A DNA stretch of 64,000 nucleotides from Heterohyrax brucei (GCA_028571685.1 CM053146.1:115171431-115235430); one strand, 5' to 3'; shown: positions 48,147 through 59,035, counted from the first letter of the stretch. A program made the numbers and translations. Notes: generated by a model not told the origin, from the letters alone.

Positions 48147-48762
48147 TCAGGAATATATTACTGTATATATTCCTTTGGGGAGGGGACAGAAAGTAGCATT
48201 AAAATGTATGTATTTTTTCTTTTGAGTTCATTCTGTTCAATCCCCTGCTTCCAGGTATAAGACCCAAATCCCACAGGCCGGAAGTTGTGTCTTTTGTCTA
48301 CAAGTTCCCCAGAAGTGGAGATCCTGCAGCCTCCCTTGGTAGCTGGCTCCACTGTGTAACCACCCTTCTAATCAAGGAGTTAATCCAGTTTCTTCTTCTC
48401 CAGCCCTCTTTGGGTTGCTGGAACCTGTAAATTATCCATGAGACTCTTGGAGACCTCAAGAAGCGAACTGGGCAGCGTTGAGCTGCTCCAGGTTCAGGAG
48501 CCTGCACTGTGTGGAGAGTGTCTGCACTTGGACTGTAGTGACAGCGTGATGCTGCAAAGTCTACAGTGAGTCCAGATGTTTTCCTCCTGCTCAAAAGGAG
48601 AGCAACTGGACTTCTCGTCATGTTTTGGAGCTTGTTCTATTATTGTATTTTAACCTAGATATTTAGTTAAATATAACTGAAGTTTGAACTAAAAACATGC
48701 AGCTCAGAAACCGTTGCAGTGTTTTGATGAGAAATAAGATCAGTAGTAGTAGTAATAGCAAA
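48147..48762. other. Intron, no gene recognised
   Basis: Unique-looking, moderately GC-rich around 48290-48600. The minus open frame at 48298-48621 (107 aa) has no recognisable domain and no supported splice sites. Confidence 0.45.
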
Positions 48763-49136
48763 AAAGCCCTGGAGGCTCAGTGGATAAGAGCTAGATAGCT
48801 AATCAGTAGGTGGGGATCTCAAACCCACCGGCTCGTCCATGGGAGAAAGACGTGGCAGGCTGCTTTCGTGGCAGTTAACACAAACCAAAGCCATTACCAT
48901 CAAGTCAGTTCCAACTCTTAGTGATGCCATAGGACAGAAGTAGAACTACCCCGTAGGATTTCCAAGGAGCAGCTAGTGAATTTGGACTGCTGGCCTTTTG
49001 TTTACCAGCCTGAGCTCCTAACCTTATGTCATCAGGGCTCCTCTGTGAAGATTACAGCCTTGAAAACCCTGTGGGACAGTTCTAGTCTGTCCTATAGAGT
49101 CACTATGAGTCAGAATCAACTCAAGGGCAATGGGTA
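48763..49136 (+). repeat. AfroSINE, long subfamily, interrupted by another AfroSINE
   Basis: The first half is 48763-48878 (AAAAGCCCTGGAGGCTCAGTG, CAAACCCACCGGCTCGTCC, GACGTGGCAGGCTGC). The second half is 49043-49136 (CTGTGAAGATTACAGCCTTG, CCTATAGAGTCACTATGAGTC, CAACTCAAGGGCAATGGG). A minus-strand copy separates the two. Confidence 0.85.
48879..49042 (-). repeat. AfroSINE inserted in another AfroSINE
   Basis: CACAAACCAAAGCCATTACC ATCAAGTCAGTTCC, GCCATAGGACAGAAGTAGAAC, GGATTTCCAAGGAGCAGC, GTTTACCAGCCTGAGCTC, ending ATCAGGGCTCC. It lies opposite to and inside the plus-strand copy at 48763-49136. Confidence 0.9.
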
Positions 49137-49258
49137 GGAATAGAAAAAAATAAACATTACTGAGAACTTAACCTTGCTAAACACTATGCTAATTGCTCTG
49201 CATATATTTTTTAATTCACTTACAACCTTACTACCCTCAATTTACAAATGAGGAAACA

Positions 49259-49992
49259 GAATTGTTATCAGGTGCCACTGAGTCAGTTCCAACTCATAGT
49301 GACCCTGTGTGCAACAGAAATAAACAGTGCCTTGTCCTGCACCGTGCTCTCAATAATTACTATGCTTGAGCCTATTGCTGCAGCCACTGTGTTAACCCAT
49401 TTCTTTGAAGGTCCTCCTCTTTTTCACTGACCCTCTACTTCTCCAGGGACAGATTCCTCCCGATAGTATGTCCAAAGTATGTGAGATAAGCCTCACCATC
49501 CTTGCTTCTAAAGAGCATTCTGAATGTACTTCTTCCAAGACAGACTAGTTTATTCCATGGTATATTCCATATTCTTCTCCAACACCACAAGTCAAAGGTG
49601 TCAGTTATTCTTCAGTTTTCCTTCTTCATCATCCAGCTTTCATGTGTACATGAGGTGATTGAAAACACCATGGCTTGGGTCCCAGTGCACATTAGTCTTC
49701 CAGGTGACATCATTGCTTTTCAACACTTTAAAGAAGTCTTTTGCAGCAGATTTTCCCAGTGCAATGCGTTTTTTGTTTCCTTGACTGCTGATTCCATGGG
49801 TGTTGATGGTGGATCCAAGTAAAATGAAATCGTTGACAATCTCAATCTTTTCTCCATTTATCATAATGTTGCTTCTTGGTTCAGTTGTGAGGATTTTTGC
49901 TTGCTTTATGCCGAGGTGTAATCCGTACTGAAGGCTGTGGTCTTTGATCTTCATCAGTAAGTGCTGCCTGTCCTCTTCACTCTCAGCAAGTT
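49259..49992 (-). pseudogene. RTE LINE, 5'-truncated copy (RT C-terminal end and 3' tail)
   Basis: About 730 bp in minus orientation. The reversed tail comes first (TTATCAGGTGCCACTGAGTC, AACAGAAATAAACAGTGCC), then the C-terminal coding part. A 104-codon frame survives at 49640-49954 (minus) with KIKDHSLQYGLHLGIKQAK, INGEKIEIVNDFILLGST and GKSAAKDFFKVLKS, all matching the post-RT region of RTE/BovB proteins. Frame breaks occur on both sides. It is better preserved than the 19-23.6 kb copy. Confidence 0.85.
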
Positions 49993-50816
49993 GCCCAGAT
50001 GTAAGGGGAGGCCAGGATCTGTACCTATCCTGAATCTAGAATGTAAATGCTTAACCACTTGGTCTGTGTTTCTTCAAAAAAATTATTTTTCATTCTCTAG
50101 AATTCTATTTTATAATCTAGATTCTTTTTCTCCCTGTGTCTATAATCCAAATCTATAATCTTTCATGGTGGAGAGTGAATAGCCCTTTGTTGAATAATAG
50201 TCCCCAGATTAATGTCGACTCTTGCTGCAATTACAGGCAGTTGAGTGGCAAATACATTCTACTTTAAGAAAGTCAGTAGCAGTTCACTTTAGAAAAACTG
50301 ATCATTCAAAGTGCTTCTATTCTAGTGAAATAGAATGATGCAAAAGGAAAGAAAATGGGCAGTTCTGGGAGGAAACCTGTCCCATCGAAGGAATGGGATA
50401 AAAATCTCTGCTTGCAGGTGTCATGAGCATCTGGGGAGCAGTCATGTCCAGTAATTGCAGCTAAAAGCTGCATTAATTGACCAGTGATGGGCTGAAAGCT
50501 GTTTCATTTTGCTCTTTTCATAAGTAACACGAGAGACAGAAGGAGGTCAGCTTCCATGGAGTTCTTTCTCAGTAAAGAAAGTAGGTAGCTGTGACAGAGA
50601 AGTATATTTCCACGATGGAAAAGCTTGGAGTAGAGCTTTTCAAGCTAGTGTGTCCAAATCACCTGAGGATCTTGTTATGCAAATTTTTATACAGAAGTCT
50701 CAGGTTTAGCCTGAGAATCTGCATTTCTAACAAGCTTCCCAGTGAGGCTTATGCTGAAGTTTCCAAGTAGGACTAAACTTTGGTGAGCAAGGGTTTAGAC
50801 TAGGTTAAGGGAATAT
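49993..50816. other. Intron, no gene recognised
   Basis: Unique-looking. 50640-50780 (CTAGTGTGTCCAAATCACCTG AGGATCTTGTTATGCAAATT, AGCCTGAGAATCTGCATTTC TAACAAGCTTCCCAG) resembles a reversed-or-forward old MER-type repeat common in mammals, family not certain. Confidence 0.45.
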
Positions 50817-50985
50817 TTGGAAACCCTGGTGGCATAGTGGTTCCGTGCTACAGCTGCTAACCAAAAGGCTAACAGTTTGAATCTATCTGGTGCTTCCTTG
50901 GAAACTATGGGGCAGTTCTACTCGGTCCTATGTGGTCACTGTGAATCAGAATCAACTCAATAGTGATGGATTTGGTTTGATTATT
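50817..50985 (+). repeat. AfroSINE
   Basis: TGGAAACCCTGGTGGCATAGTG, CTAACCAAAAGGCTAACAG, TTCCTTGGAAACTATGGGGC, CACTGTGAATCAGAATCAAC and a GGATTTGGTTTG end, followed by ATTT repeats. Confidence 0.95.
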
Positions 50986-51039
50986 TATTTATTTATAGAC
51001 AGTGTTTACTTGTTATTGATTTAAATTCTAAGCATAAAA

Positions 51040-51148
51040 GCAACTGTGGACACGGTGCAAAACCGGGCAGTGTTTCGTTCTGTCGTTCACAGGGTTGCTA
51101 TGAGTCAGAACCGACCCAATGGCACCTAACAACAATAACAACAACACA
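51040..51148 (+). repeat. RTE LINE 3' tail, young-looking
   Basis: GGACACGGTGCAAAACCGGGC AGTGTTTCGTTCTGTCGTTC ends in GCACCTAACAACAATAACAACAACAC. It keeps several CpGs and the intact (AAC)n tail, so it is one of the youngest RTE traces here. Confidence 0.9.
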
Positions 51149-52035
51149 CAAACCTTTTTTTTCCCACAATCTCCGAAAGTTTCAGCTGTCATTTCCTCAT
51201 ACTGGTGAGATGTGCAAGACATCTCATTCCTGTACAGGCCAGAAAGAAAGAAGGTGGCTTTCCTTTTGTCTTCTTTGCCAGCTGTCCATATCAGCGTCCG
51301 TGTTTTGACCTCTTGTTGCACTTGGATAAAGCTCTTGCATCTTAGCAACATGCCCTGTCTCCACAGTTGAATGGGTGTAAGTTTGAATTTTATTCCTCAA
51401 ACACTGTAACCAACCCTCCAAGAGAAGTTTTCTCAGCACAAATAAGCAATCCATTATTCCCACCACACCCCATTCACTTAAGAGTTTCCAATAGCTTCTT
51501 CATTTGATTTAAAGCTTATTACATTAAAATCATGTACTTTACCCAAATATTTGTGGTTTGGTAGTATTTTAATAAAACTCTCTCTTCTCTGATAAAGAAC
51601 GTCATCCTCTTCGACCCACATCTGAACAAGCATGAAGGTTTCTAGAGTATCTCTTTTTTCCTATTTTTGTTTGCAAACATTCTGTTTCTTTTGTTGAATG
51701 GTTAAGCCGAGCTGATGCCACAAGAACCGTTTGTAATTTAGAGGAAAACAGGGTTTTTCTGTGGGACTTGAGTTTACAGATCAAGAGCTTTTGCTTATTT
51801 ATTAATGAAGTGCCACTGAATTACAATAAATGGGAAGATGTTCTCAATTAATGATGCTTTCTTCTCTGTATGAGAAATATTCAGATTCTAGAACAGAATC
51901 ACTATACTGACCAATGGAAATATAATGTAACCACATATGCAATGTAAAAATTTTAGTAATCTCATTTTAAGAAGTATATTAACCTTATGAGATATTTTAT
52001 GTAACCCAACATATGCAAAATAAAATTTCAGCCTA
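51149..52035. other. Intron, no gene recognised
   Basis: Unique-looking AT-rich sequence. Open frames at 51028-51466 (minus) overlap the RTE tail and are spurious. Confidence 0.5.
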
Positions 52036-52591
52036 TGAGGTTCGACAGTTAAGTTCACAAACTTAATTTTTCTATGTATTACATCCCGCATTGCTGAACA
52101 TCATCACCGTGGTCGCCTTTGAACTACTTCCCTTGGAAAGCTATGTGTCAATGCCAGTGTCTATCCTATCCTTCAAAGCAATTTTGCAAATCTTTCTGGA
52201 ACAGCCACTGCATGTGGTGGCACAGTTGCAAGTTCAAGTTTGATTGTCTAGTTTTCTGTGAGGGAGTTCTTAACCACTAAACAACTATATTGGAGTACCC
52301 TCCCTACTCACCTGCTCTGACCCCTGGTGACTTTTTTATTTACCTGAAGATAAAGGAAATATTGAAAGGAAGACATTTGATGACATTCAGGACATCAAGG
52401 GTAATACAACAGCAACTCTGATGGCCATTCCAAAAAAATTCCCAAAATTGTTTTGAAGGGTGGACCTGGTGCTGGCGTCAGTGCCTAGCTTCCCCAGGGG
52501 CGTACTCTGGAGGTGACCGCAGTGATACTCAGCAATGAGACACGTAACATGTTTTCTAGGATGAGTTCACAAACTTAATTTTCAGACCTCA
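52036..52591. mobile_element. Fold-back (palindromic) mariner element, 556 bp
   Basis: The two ends are matching mariner inverted repeats: TGAGGTTCGACAGTTAAGTT at the left and AACTTAATTTTCAGACCTCA at the right, with TA on the left and a decayed TG on the right. The left arm (52036-52200) is the reversed transposase 3' end, as at 53893-54060. The right arm (about 52430-52591) is the same 3' end in forward orientation, so the element folds back on itself. The middle (52245-52430) reads forward and encodes SVREFLTTKQ and KIKEILKGRHFDDIQD remnants. No ORF is intact. Confidence 0.85.
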
Positions 52592-52639
52592 TGTATTCAA
52601 AACAGGTACTAATGAGCTATTTTACATTCTTCTTGTTCT

Positions 52640-52780
52640 CATATTTTAAATCTTCAAAATCTGTTGTATATTTTATAGCTACAGCATGTCTCAGTTTTGG
52701 CTACCCACATTTCATGTGTTCAGTAGCCACGTGTGACTAGTGGCTACCATATAGACAGTGCTGAAATCCTGCCAACATGC
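52640..52780 (-). repeat. MER5A-like fragment
   Basis: TCAGTAGCCACGTGTGACTAG TGGCTACCATATAGACAGTGC matches the terminal MER5A block. The rest is degraded. Confidence 0.6.
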
Positions 52781-52845
52781 TCTTGATCATGGCTGATGCC
52801 TCAGGTTTTTTTCCAGATATTAGTGTCCTGGCATTCAGCTTCAAG

Positions 52846-53003
52846 CTTACAGTGTAACAGTTCAAACCCACCAGCTGCTTTGTGAGAGGAGAATGTGGCA
52901 GTCTGCTTCCATACAGTTTACAGGGTTGGAAACACTATAGGACAGTTCTACTTTGTCCTAGAGGTTCGCTGTGAGTCAGTATCAGGCTCTAGGGCACAAA
53001 CAC
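52846..53003 (+). repeat. AfroSINE, long subfamily
   Basis: ACAGTTCAAACCCACCAGCTGC, AATGTGGCAGTCTGCTTCC, CAGGGTTGGAAACACTATAGG, GAGGTTCGCTGTGAGTCAG. Confidence 0.85.
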
Positions 53004-53011
53004 AGCAATAG

Positions 53012-53215
53012 AATCCTGGGTGTTACAAAGGGGTATGTTCTTGATGGCTAGCTGAAAGGTTGGCACTTTTAACTTACCCTAAGACCCCTCAGAAGACAGG
53101 CCTGGCAACCAGCTTCCTTAACAATTATAGCCTAGAAAACTCTGTGAAGCAGTTCTACTCTGTACACACAGGATCACCATGAGTTGGAACTGACTTGACG
53201 GCAACTAACAACAAA
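53012..53215 (+). repeat. AfroSINE, long subfamily
   Basis: Immediately follows the previous copy in the same orientation. ATCCTGGGTGTTACAAAGGGG, GGCCTGGCAACCAGCTTCC, AATTATAGCCTAGAAAACTC, ATGAGTTGGAACTGACTTGAC and a GGCAACTAACAACAAAG tail. Confidence 0.9.
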
Positions 53216-53892
53216 GTCCCAGGTGGCAGGAAGACCTTCTCACTTTAGGGTAGCTCCTGTGGTAGGAAACGTCTCCTATGTTGAACCCCAAACTACCACT
53301 GGACAAGCACAAGGGCCCTGTTGCCTTACAGATTTTACAAGTTGGGGTGAGAACAAGACATCTAAATCATTCATTTGCAGGAAACAGATCTATCAGTCTT
53401 ACCATTTCCATCTTGGGGAAAATGTTCCCTACCTTAGCTATCAGCTACTGTGCAGTGAAATAACTTCAAAAATGTTCCGAAGGAGATGACAGCTGGGTCC
53501 AGTCCCATCCCAGATCTGCCTTTGCATAGCCTGGAAAGAAAACAAAACGAGTGACCTAGCTTATGAGTGAAGACTTCTACCTCAGACATAGGGGAATGGA
53601 GTCTCGACTTCAGATATGGAGTATATGTAGTTCCTCTATATAAAAGCATGTCACCAACCAGCTCAGATACTTGTGTAACTAATTACAATAATAAATCAAT
53701 AACAATATAATTTTTATTTAACTACAAATTCTCCCTTTCTTACTAACACATATGCTTCTGCCCAGGGATAGGGAAGGACAGTATCTTAGTCTAGAACCTT
53801 CTCTTTCCTGTATCATGCTTGACCCTTCCTTCATTATATCCAATTGTTAATTGCAAGCCTCTCTTGACTGTTGTGACTTCTCAGTATATATA
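53216..53892. other. Intron, no gene recognised
   Basis: Unique-looking sequence. Overlapping open frames at 53223-53649 lack domains. Confidence 0.5.
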
Positions 53893-55178
53893 CAGGCCTA
53901 ACAATTAAGTTCACAAACTCATCCTAGAAAAAAGTGCTACATGCCTCATTGCTAAATATCACAATGGTCACCTTCGAAGTACTCCCCTTGGGAAGCTGTG
54001 CACCAATGCCAGTACCTAGCCCACCCTTCAGAGCAAGTTTGGAACTCTTTCTAGAGTGGCTATCAGAGCTGTTGTATTGCCCTTGTTTTCCTGAATGTCA
54101 TCAAAATGTCCTCCTTTCAATATTTCCTTTATCTTTGGGTAAAGAAAAAAGTCTCTGGGGGACAGATGAGGTGAGTAGGGAGAGTGTTCCAATACAATTA
54201 TTTGTTTAGCGGCTAAAAAGTTCCTCACAGACAGTGCCTTGTGAGCTGGTGCATTATCATGATGCAATAGCCATGAGTTGGTGACAGAAAGCTCAGGTCA
54301 TTTTTGTCTAACTTTTTCATGCAGCCTGTTTAGCACTTCCAGACAGTAAACTGGTTAACTATTTGTCCAGTTGGTATGAATTCATAATGAAAAATTCCTC
54401 TAATATCAATAAAAGTTAGCAAAATCATTTTGACTCTGGATTTGGACAGACAACTTTTTTGGTGATGGATAATTGACCGACTTCCATTGTGCACTTTGAA
54501 ACTTTGTCTCAGGGTCATATTGGTATACCCATACTTCATCAGCAGTGATGATAACACTGCCAGAATATCATCTTGCCTTTCCAAAAGGTCTCGGCAAACT
54601 TCTACTCTGCTTTGCTTTTTGTTCATTGATGAACTACTTTGGGACCATTTTGGCATATGCCTTTCTCATGCCAAGATTTTCAGTTAAGATTTTCCTAATT
54701 GTTTCTCTGTTGATGTTTGCTTGGCATGCTATGCTTCTCACAGTCAGCCAATGATTTTGATGCACAATTTGACAAATTTTTGCAGTGTTTTCATCAGTTC
54801 TGCTCATTGATGGCCACCCTGACCTTTCTTCATCAATGACACTCCCATCAGAAAAATGTTTAATCCATTTGTATGCTGCTGTTTTCTTCATAACATTATC
54901 CCCATAAATTTGGACTAACATGTCCCTGATTTCACTTCCACTCTTACCAAGTTTAACAGGAAATTTAATGGTTATCCATTGCTCTAATTCAAGCTTCAGC
55001 ATTCTCACAACAGCACACAACAATAATGAATTCCACTCAGCAAGACACCACTACACATCAACACAAACACAGCTGTGAGACACTGATATACCAAGGTTAT
55101 GAAACCTTACCAAGTTGTTTGTACAGTGCTGCCAACATAAGAGCGTGGTGGCAAGTTCATGAAATTGTCAGACATTGT
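53893..55178 (-). mobile_element. mariner DNA transposon, near full length
   Basis: About 1.29 kb, the usual mariner size. The terminal repeats are GGCCTAACAATTAAGTTCAC on the left and GTTCATGAAATTGTCAGAC on the right (imperfect inverted repeats). TA lies at 53891-53892; the right target site has decayed. It contains one minus-strand transposase pseudogene spanning almost the whole element. Confidence 0.85.
53940..55023 (-). pseudogene. mariner transposase pseudogene
   Basis: The minus-strand coding remnant is spread over three open segments. At 55023-54634 lies the N-terminal helix-turn-helix DNA-binding region (AAYKWIKHFSDGSVIDEERSG, NINRETIRKILTENLGMRK). At 54656-54330 lies the start of the catalytic domain (RVEVCRDLLERQ; the first catalytic Asp lies in a shifted frame as TADEVWVYQYDPET). 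At 54267-54028 lies the catalytic C-terminal part with HHDNAPAHKALSVRNFL and SPRDFFLYPKIKEILKGGHF. The last two Asp residues are 34 residues apart, the D,D34D signature of mariners. Frameshifts and stops between segments mean it is dead. Confidence 0.9.
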
Positions 55179-55185
55179 GTGTATG

Positions 55186-55315
55186 TGTGTAAATTGCTGT
55201 TGAGTCAATTCTGAGTCATAGTGACCCTGTAGGACAGAGTAAATTTGCCCAATAGAGTTTCCAAGGAAATTGGTGGATTTGAACTGGTGACATTTGGTTA
55301 GCAGCCATCTCAGTA
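55186..55315 (-). repeat. AfroSINE
   Basis: GTGTAAATTGCTGTTGAGTC, AGTGACCCTGTAGGACAGAG, AGAGTTTCCAAGGAAATTGG and TTGGTTAGCAGCCA. It abuts the mariner right end, and the rest of its head is missing. Confidence 0.9.
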
Positions 55316-55721
55316 TAGAGCTCCATTTTCTTCCACATTGCTCAGGTCAGAAATCTGGAAGTCCTTCTTGAATAGTTGACTTCCCTTGGGCATACACGCA
55401 GACTCTTTCCCAAGAAAATCTAATGGCTCTCATGGCTGTACGCTACATTTCGTCAATGAGTAGTAGAAACTCTCATTGCCGGGATCCAAAATTCCTAGAA
55501 CACTTCTTTTGATCTGTTAGGTTTCCCCATTGCAGTGCTGTCCTGGTCTGGGCTCAGTTGGGTTCTACAGTGATACCTGGGACTATTAACCTGTGTTCCC
55601 TATTTGTATTGCCCTTTACAAATGCACTGCAAAAGAGAACTGTTAGTTTGTTTCCTTTGTGAGACCTTCAAGGTTGTACTGTATTTCTATTCGCAGCACA
55701 ATTCCTCCAGCATTCCCAAAA

Positions 55722-55878
55722 CCACCAAATCCACTGAAATGGAATTGTGTCTAACTCATAGTAACCCTATAGGGCAGAGTAGAACTGCTCTGTGGAGTTT
55801 CTAAGGAGCGCCTGGTGGATCTAAACTGCCCACCTGTTGGTTAGCAGACATAGCGTTTAGCCACTACACTTCCAGGCT
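55722..55878 (-). repeat. AfroSINE
   Basis: CCACCAAATCCACTGAAATGG, GTAACCCTATAGGGCAGAGTA, GGAGTTTCTAAGGAGCGCC, TTGGTTAGCAGACATAGCG, ending CACTTCCAGGC. Confidence 0.9.
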
Positions 55879-56970
55879 TTGCATTGGGTGCTCATATGGG
55901 TGTCTTAAATGAATGATTGAATCCAAGTAACTCAACTCTTAGCTTCATGACTTCAAGATCGTGCACTTAGAGTGGCAGACTTCCCGTGTTATATGATTCA
56001 TCTGATGTCTTGGTCAGCACAGACATCCCCTCTGGCTGCCTTCTCCTTCTGATCTGCACTGACCCTTAGATTTCAGCAACCCTACCAGTTTCTTCTGGTG
56101 TTCCATGCTCACCAAGGAGGCAGTTTATCCAGTTCCTATTCTGTCAGGAAGCGATAAAGGACTTCCCCAGTGGGTGAGAGGTCAGTGTTTTCTCCATCTA
56201 GTCTTCACTGCCTCAAAAGTGTTCCAAGAGCATATGGTAGAATTTCTTGTACAGAAACTACAGTCAACCCAACTGGAGCTGCTACACCAGGGGAAAAAAA
56301 CTCTTCTTGGCAATTAAACTTTCAAAAACTTCTTTCCCACCCTAGTATTTATCACTGATCCCAGCAATGATTTCCAGTCATCTCAGCTATGCAGTTTGGA
56401 GAATTTTGCTTGAAATCAGCATCAAGTTTATCATCTTCCGGTGTTTTCAGAACTTTTTTTGTCCATTTGTAAAATTTTCACTAGTATTTGCTCCCCTCCG
56501 GTACCCTGGCGTGTCCTCCGTTGTCCATACTTTCTCAGTAGTAACTGCGTGCAGTTCCAGGGGCACGCCTGCTCATTCTTTTAGCACCGCGGGATGTAAT
56601 TTGTGAGTACCAGCACCAGAATGCTTTTAAAGCATTCTGGACCATGTATTATTTTTTGTCTCTCCCACTTTCTGTGTCTTTTCTCCCTCTTGTAAAGCCT
56701 GCCTTGATGGAGATGTAGGATAGTCATTCAACGTCTCTGTGCATCTGTTCTCACTGATGAAGAGGGGAGGGGGACGCTAAGTGATCTTGGCATTTCTTTC
56801 CAGTTCCAAAATTATACGTTTCTGCCGTTCTTTAATGGACGTAAAATAGGAGTTCGGGTTGCTCTGACTTTTCCTTGGTGCCGTTATCATGTCAGCACAT
56901 CTCCTCCCAGCAGTAGCCTGTCTTTTCTTGTACCTCTTCAAAGCCAAGCCAAGTGCCATCGAATAGCTTT

Positions 56971-57001
<31 letters not shown>

Positions 57002-57037
57002 GATTTGTAATGTTATTATCTTATGTTTCAGGAGCAC
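55879..57037. other. Intron, unique, with one SINE stub and a poly(A) run
   Basis: No gene recognised. 56941-56963 (AGCCAAGCCAAGTGCCATCGA) is a stub of an AfroSINE 3' end, followed by an A-run at about 56982-57001. Open frames at 56105-56606 have no domains. Confidence 0.5.
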
Positions 57038-57193
57038 CCTTTGGAAATCCTGGTGGTGTAGTGTTTAAGTGCTATGTCTGCTAACCAAAAGGCTAGCAGT
57101 TAGCATCTGTCAAGTACTCCGTAGAAACTCTATGGGGCAGTTCTCCTCTGACTTATAGGGTCGATAGGAGTCCACATTAACTCAGTGGCAGCG
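57038..57193 (+). repeat. AfroSINE
   Basis: CTTTGGAAATCCTGGTGGTGTAG, CTAACCAAAAGGCTAGCAG, AGAAACTCTATGGGGCAGTTC, ACTTATAGGGTCGATAGGAG, AACTCAGTGGCAGCG. Confidence 0.95.
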
Positions 57194-57574
57194 ACTTGTT
57201 AACCATAGTCACCACTGATCCACTCTCAAAGTCTCAGCTCACCCCTACAGGAGAATTTAATCCCAACCCAGAAGTTAGGGAATTATAACAAGTATCCTGA
57301 ATCTCTGTGACCTCTCACATCAGCCATCTTTTGTCCATCCAGATGGTCCTGCACTCAAATGATGAGAAGAGACACAAGATGTGTAAAAATCTTTCAGCAA
57401 TAGAATAACATATATGCCCTTTGGTTGTGATTTTTCATTACTGCAGTTTAATATCAAAATTTGTAATTATAGTCTTTTATTTGCTTTCACAAAAATTGTT
57501 CCTTAAAAAAAGATTAAAGAGAATCTCTTTCACTCATTAATATCTAAACTTTTAAAGGAAGGAAAACCCAAAGA
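57194..57574. other. Intron, no gene recognised
   Basis: Short AT-rich unique stretch. Confidence 0.5.
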
Positions 57575-57774
57575 AACTGATTGCTATCACGTCCGTTCCA
57601 ACTCATGGCAATCCTATAGGACAGAGTAGAAACGCCCCGTGGGGCTTCGAAGGCTGTAAATCTTTACAGGAGCAGACTGCTACATCTTTCCCCCACAGAG
57701 CAGCTGGTGGGTTTGAACTGCTAACCTTTCAGTTAGCATCTGAGTGCTTAACCACTGTGCAAGCAGGGCTCCAT
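57575..57774 (-). repeat. AfroSINE, long subfamily, well preserved
   Basis: GATTGCTATCACGTCCGTTCC, AATCCTATAGGACAGAGTAG, the long-form insert (GAAGGCTGTAAATCTTTACAG GAGCAGACTGC), GAGCAGCTGGTGGGTTTGAAC, ending GCAGGGCTCC. Confidence 0.95.
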
Positions 57775-58308
57775 TAAAGGATAAAAAAAGGGCACTATTA
57801 AATATAGGAATACAGACATGTCACTGTTTTTCTCTCTACCCCTCTTCTTAAATCCTCTGGAATGGCATCTGCTTGAAGACCTATAAAACTAATTACATTT
57901 CAGACACATGTAACTCCTGCTTCTAAGAGTTTATAGTATTCTTTGTGGGACAAGGCAGAAAAAGCACTGATGGAATCTATATTAAACAGTATAAAACTTT
58001 GTATGAATTTTATAATAGAATCATAAGGAGACACTAAATAGCTTTCTTGGAGCCCTGGCATATGATATGCGGGTGGGCGTGAACTTGTTCTTTCAAATGA
58101 AGTCTGTCATGGTTTTTCAAACCCTGGAATGATGCATATCAGGAATCAGAAGGAGTATTGATCACTGTAGTCCGACGTTTGACAAATTGCAAGTTGTATC
58201 TTTGTTCATACCCTTTAATTTAGGGACTAGAAATGGTGTCCACAGTTTTGTCCTTGTAGCTGGATCTGTGTTGACACTGTGACAGTGGGATCCAGATATC
58301 AGTAAAAG

Positions 58309-58346
58309 GCCAGGGGCCAAGTGCCGTCGAGTCGGATCCGACTCCT
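58309..58346 (-). repeat. Ultrashort AfroSINE stub
   Basis: GGCCAAGTGCCGTCGAGTCGG ATCCGACTCC repeats the 16-bp palindrome seen at 30.98 kb. Only the SINE 3' terminus is present. Confidence 0.75.
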
Positions 58347-59035
58347 GAAAACCCTCAAGGTCAAGTTTCTCAGAATATCTATAAATGCATAAACACATGA
58401 TTTATCATAGTACAGTTAGTTTTAAGTAATCAAAGTTAGTTTTTCATATTAACATACCCATCTCTTTTTCATACACATACATACTTTTTGAGCTGTGAAG
58501 ATATTAGCTTTAAAAAAAGACATTGTCAGTAAAAACACTGTTTTTACGTTTTGCGTTTAAAAATAATGACATGAGAAGCTCATTAGAAAACACCTTAACA
58601 ATTAATTGGACAAAACAGTAACATTCCAACTAACCTATTGTATTGTCCACTTACATTCTACGTAAAATGGAAGTCTGTTTTGATCAGGACTGTCACAGAT
58701 AATTTCAGCATATAAAATATATCCAGGGACAGCTTTCAAATGGAGTTGTCACTTTTTATTCAGCAGGCAAAAGACTCTCTATTGTTGTCAAATCCTGTTT
58801 ACAAAAGCGTCACTAACCCAGTGGTACATGATCATAGAAAAAAGAGGATCGTCACTTAGCCACCTTGAAACAAAAATGAGCAAAGTTGTCGGGAAGCATT
58901 CAGTGTGTTTGAGGGCTCTTCTGGTTAGCTGGGCTTCCCTGTAGCCGGCAATAGTGTTGAAATTAGTTTTCTTTCCCCTGTGCTGGTTTCTGAAGAGTGT
59001 AAATAAATTAATGCATTTTCTTAATCTCTGAAGGT

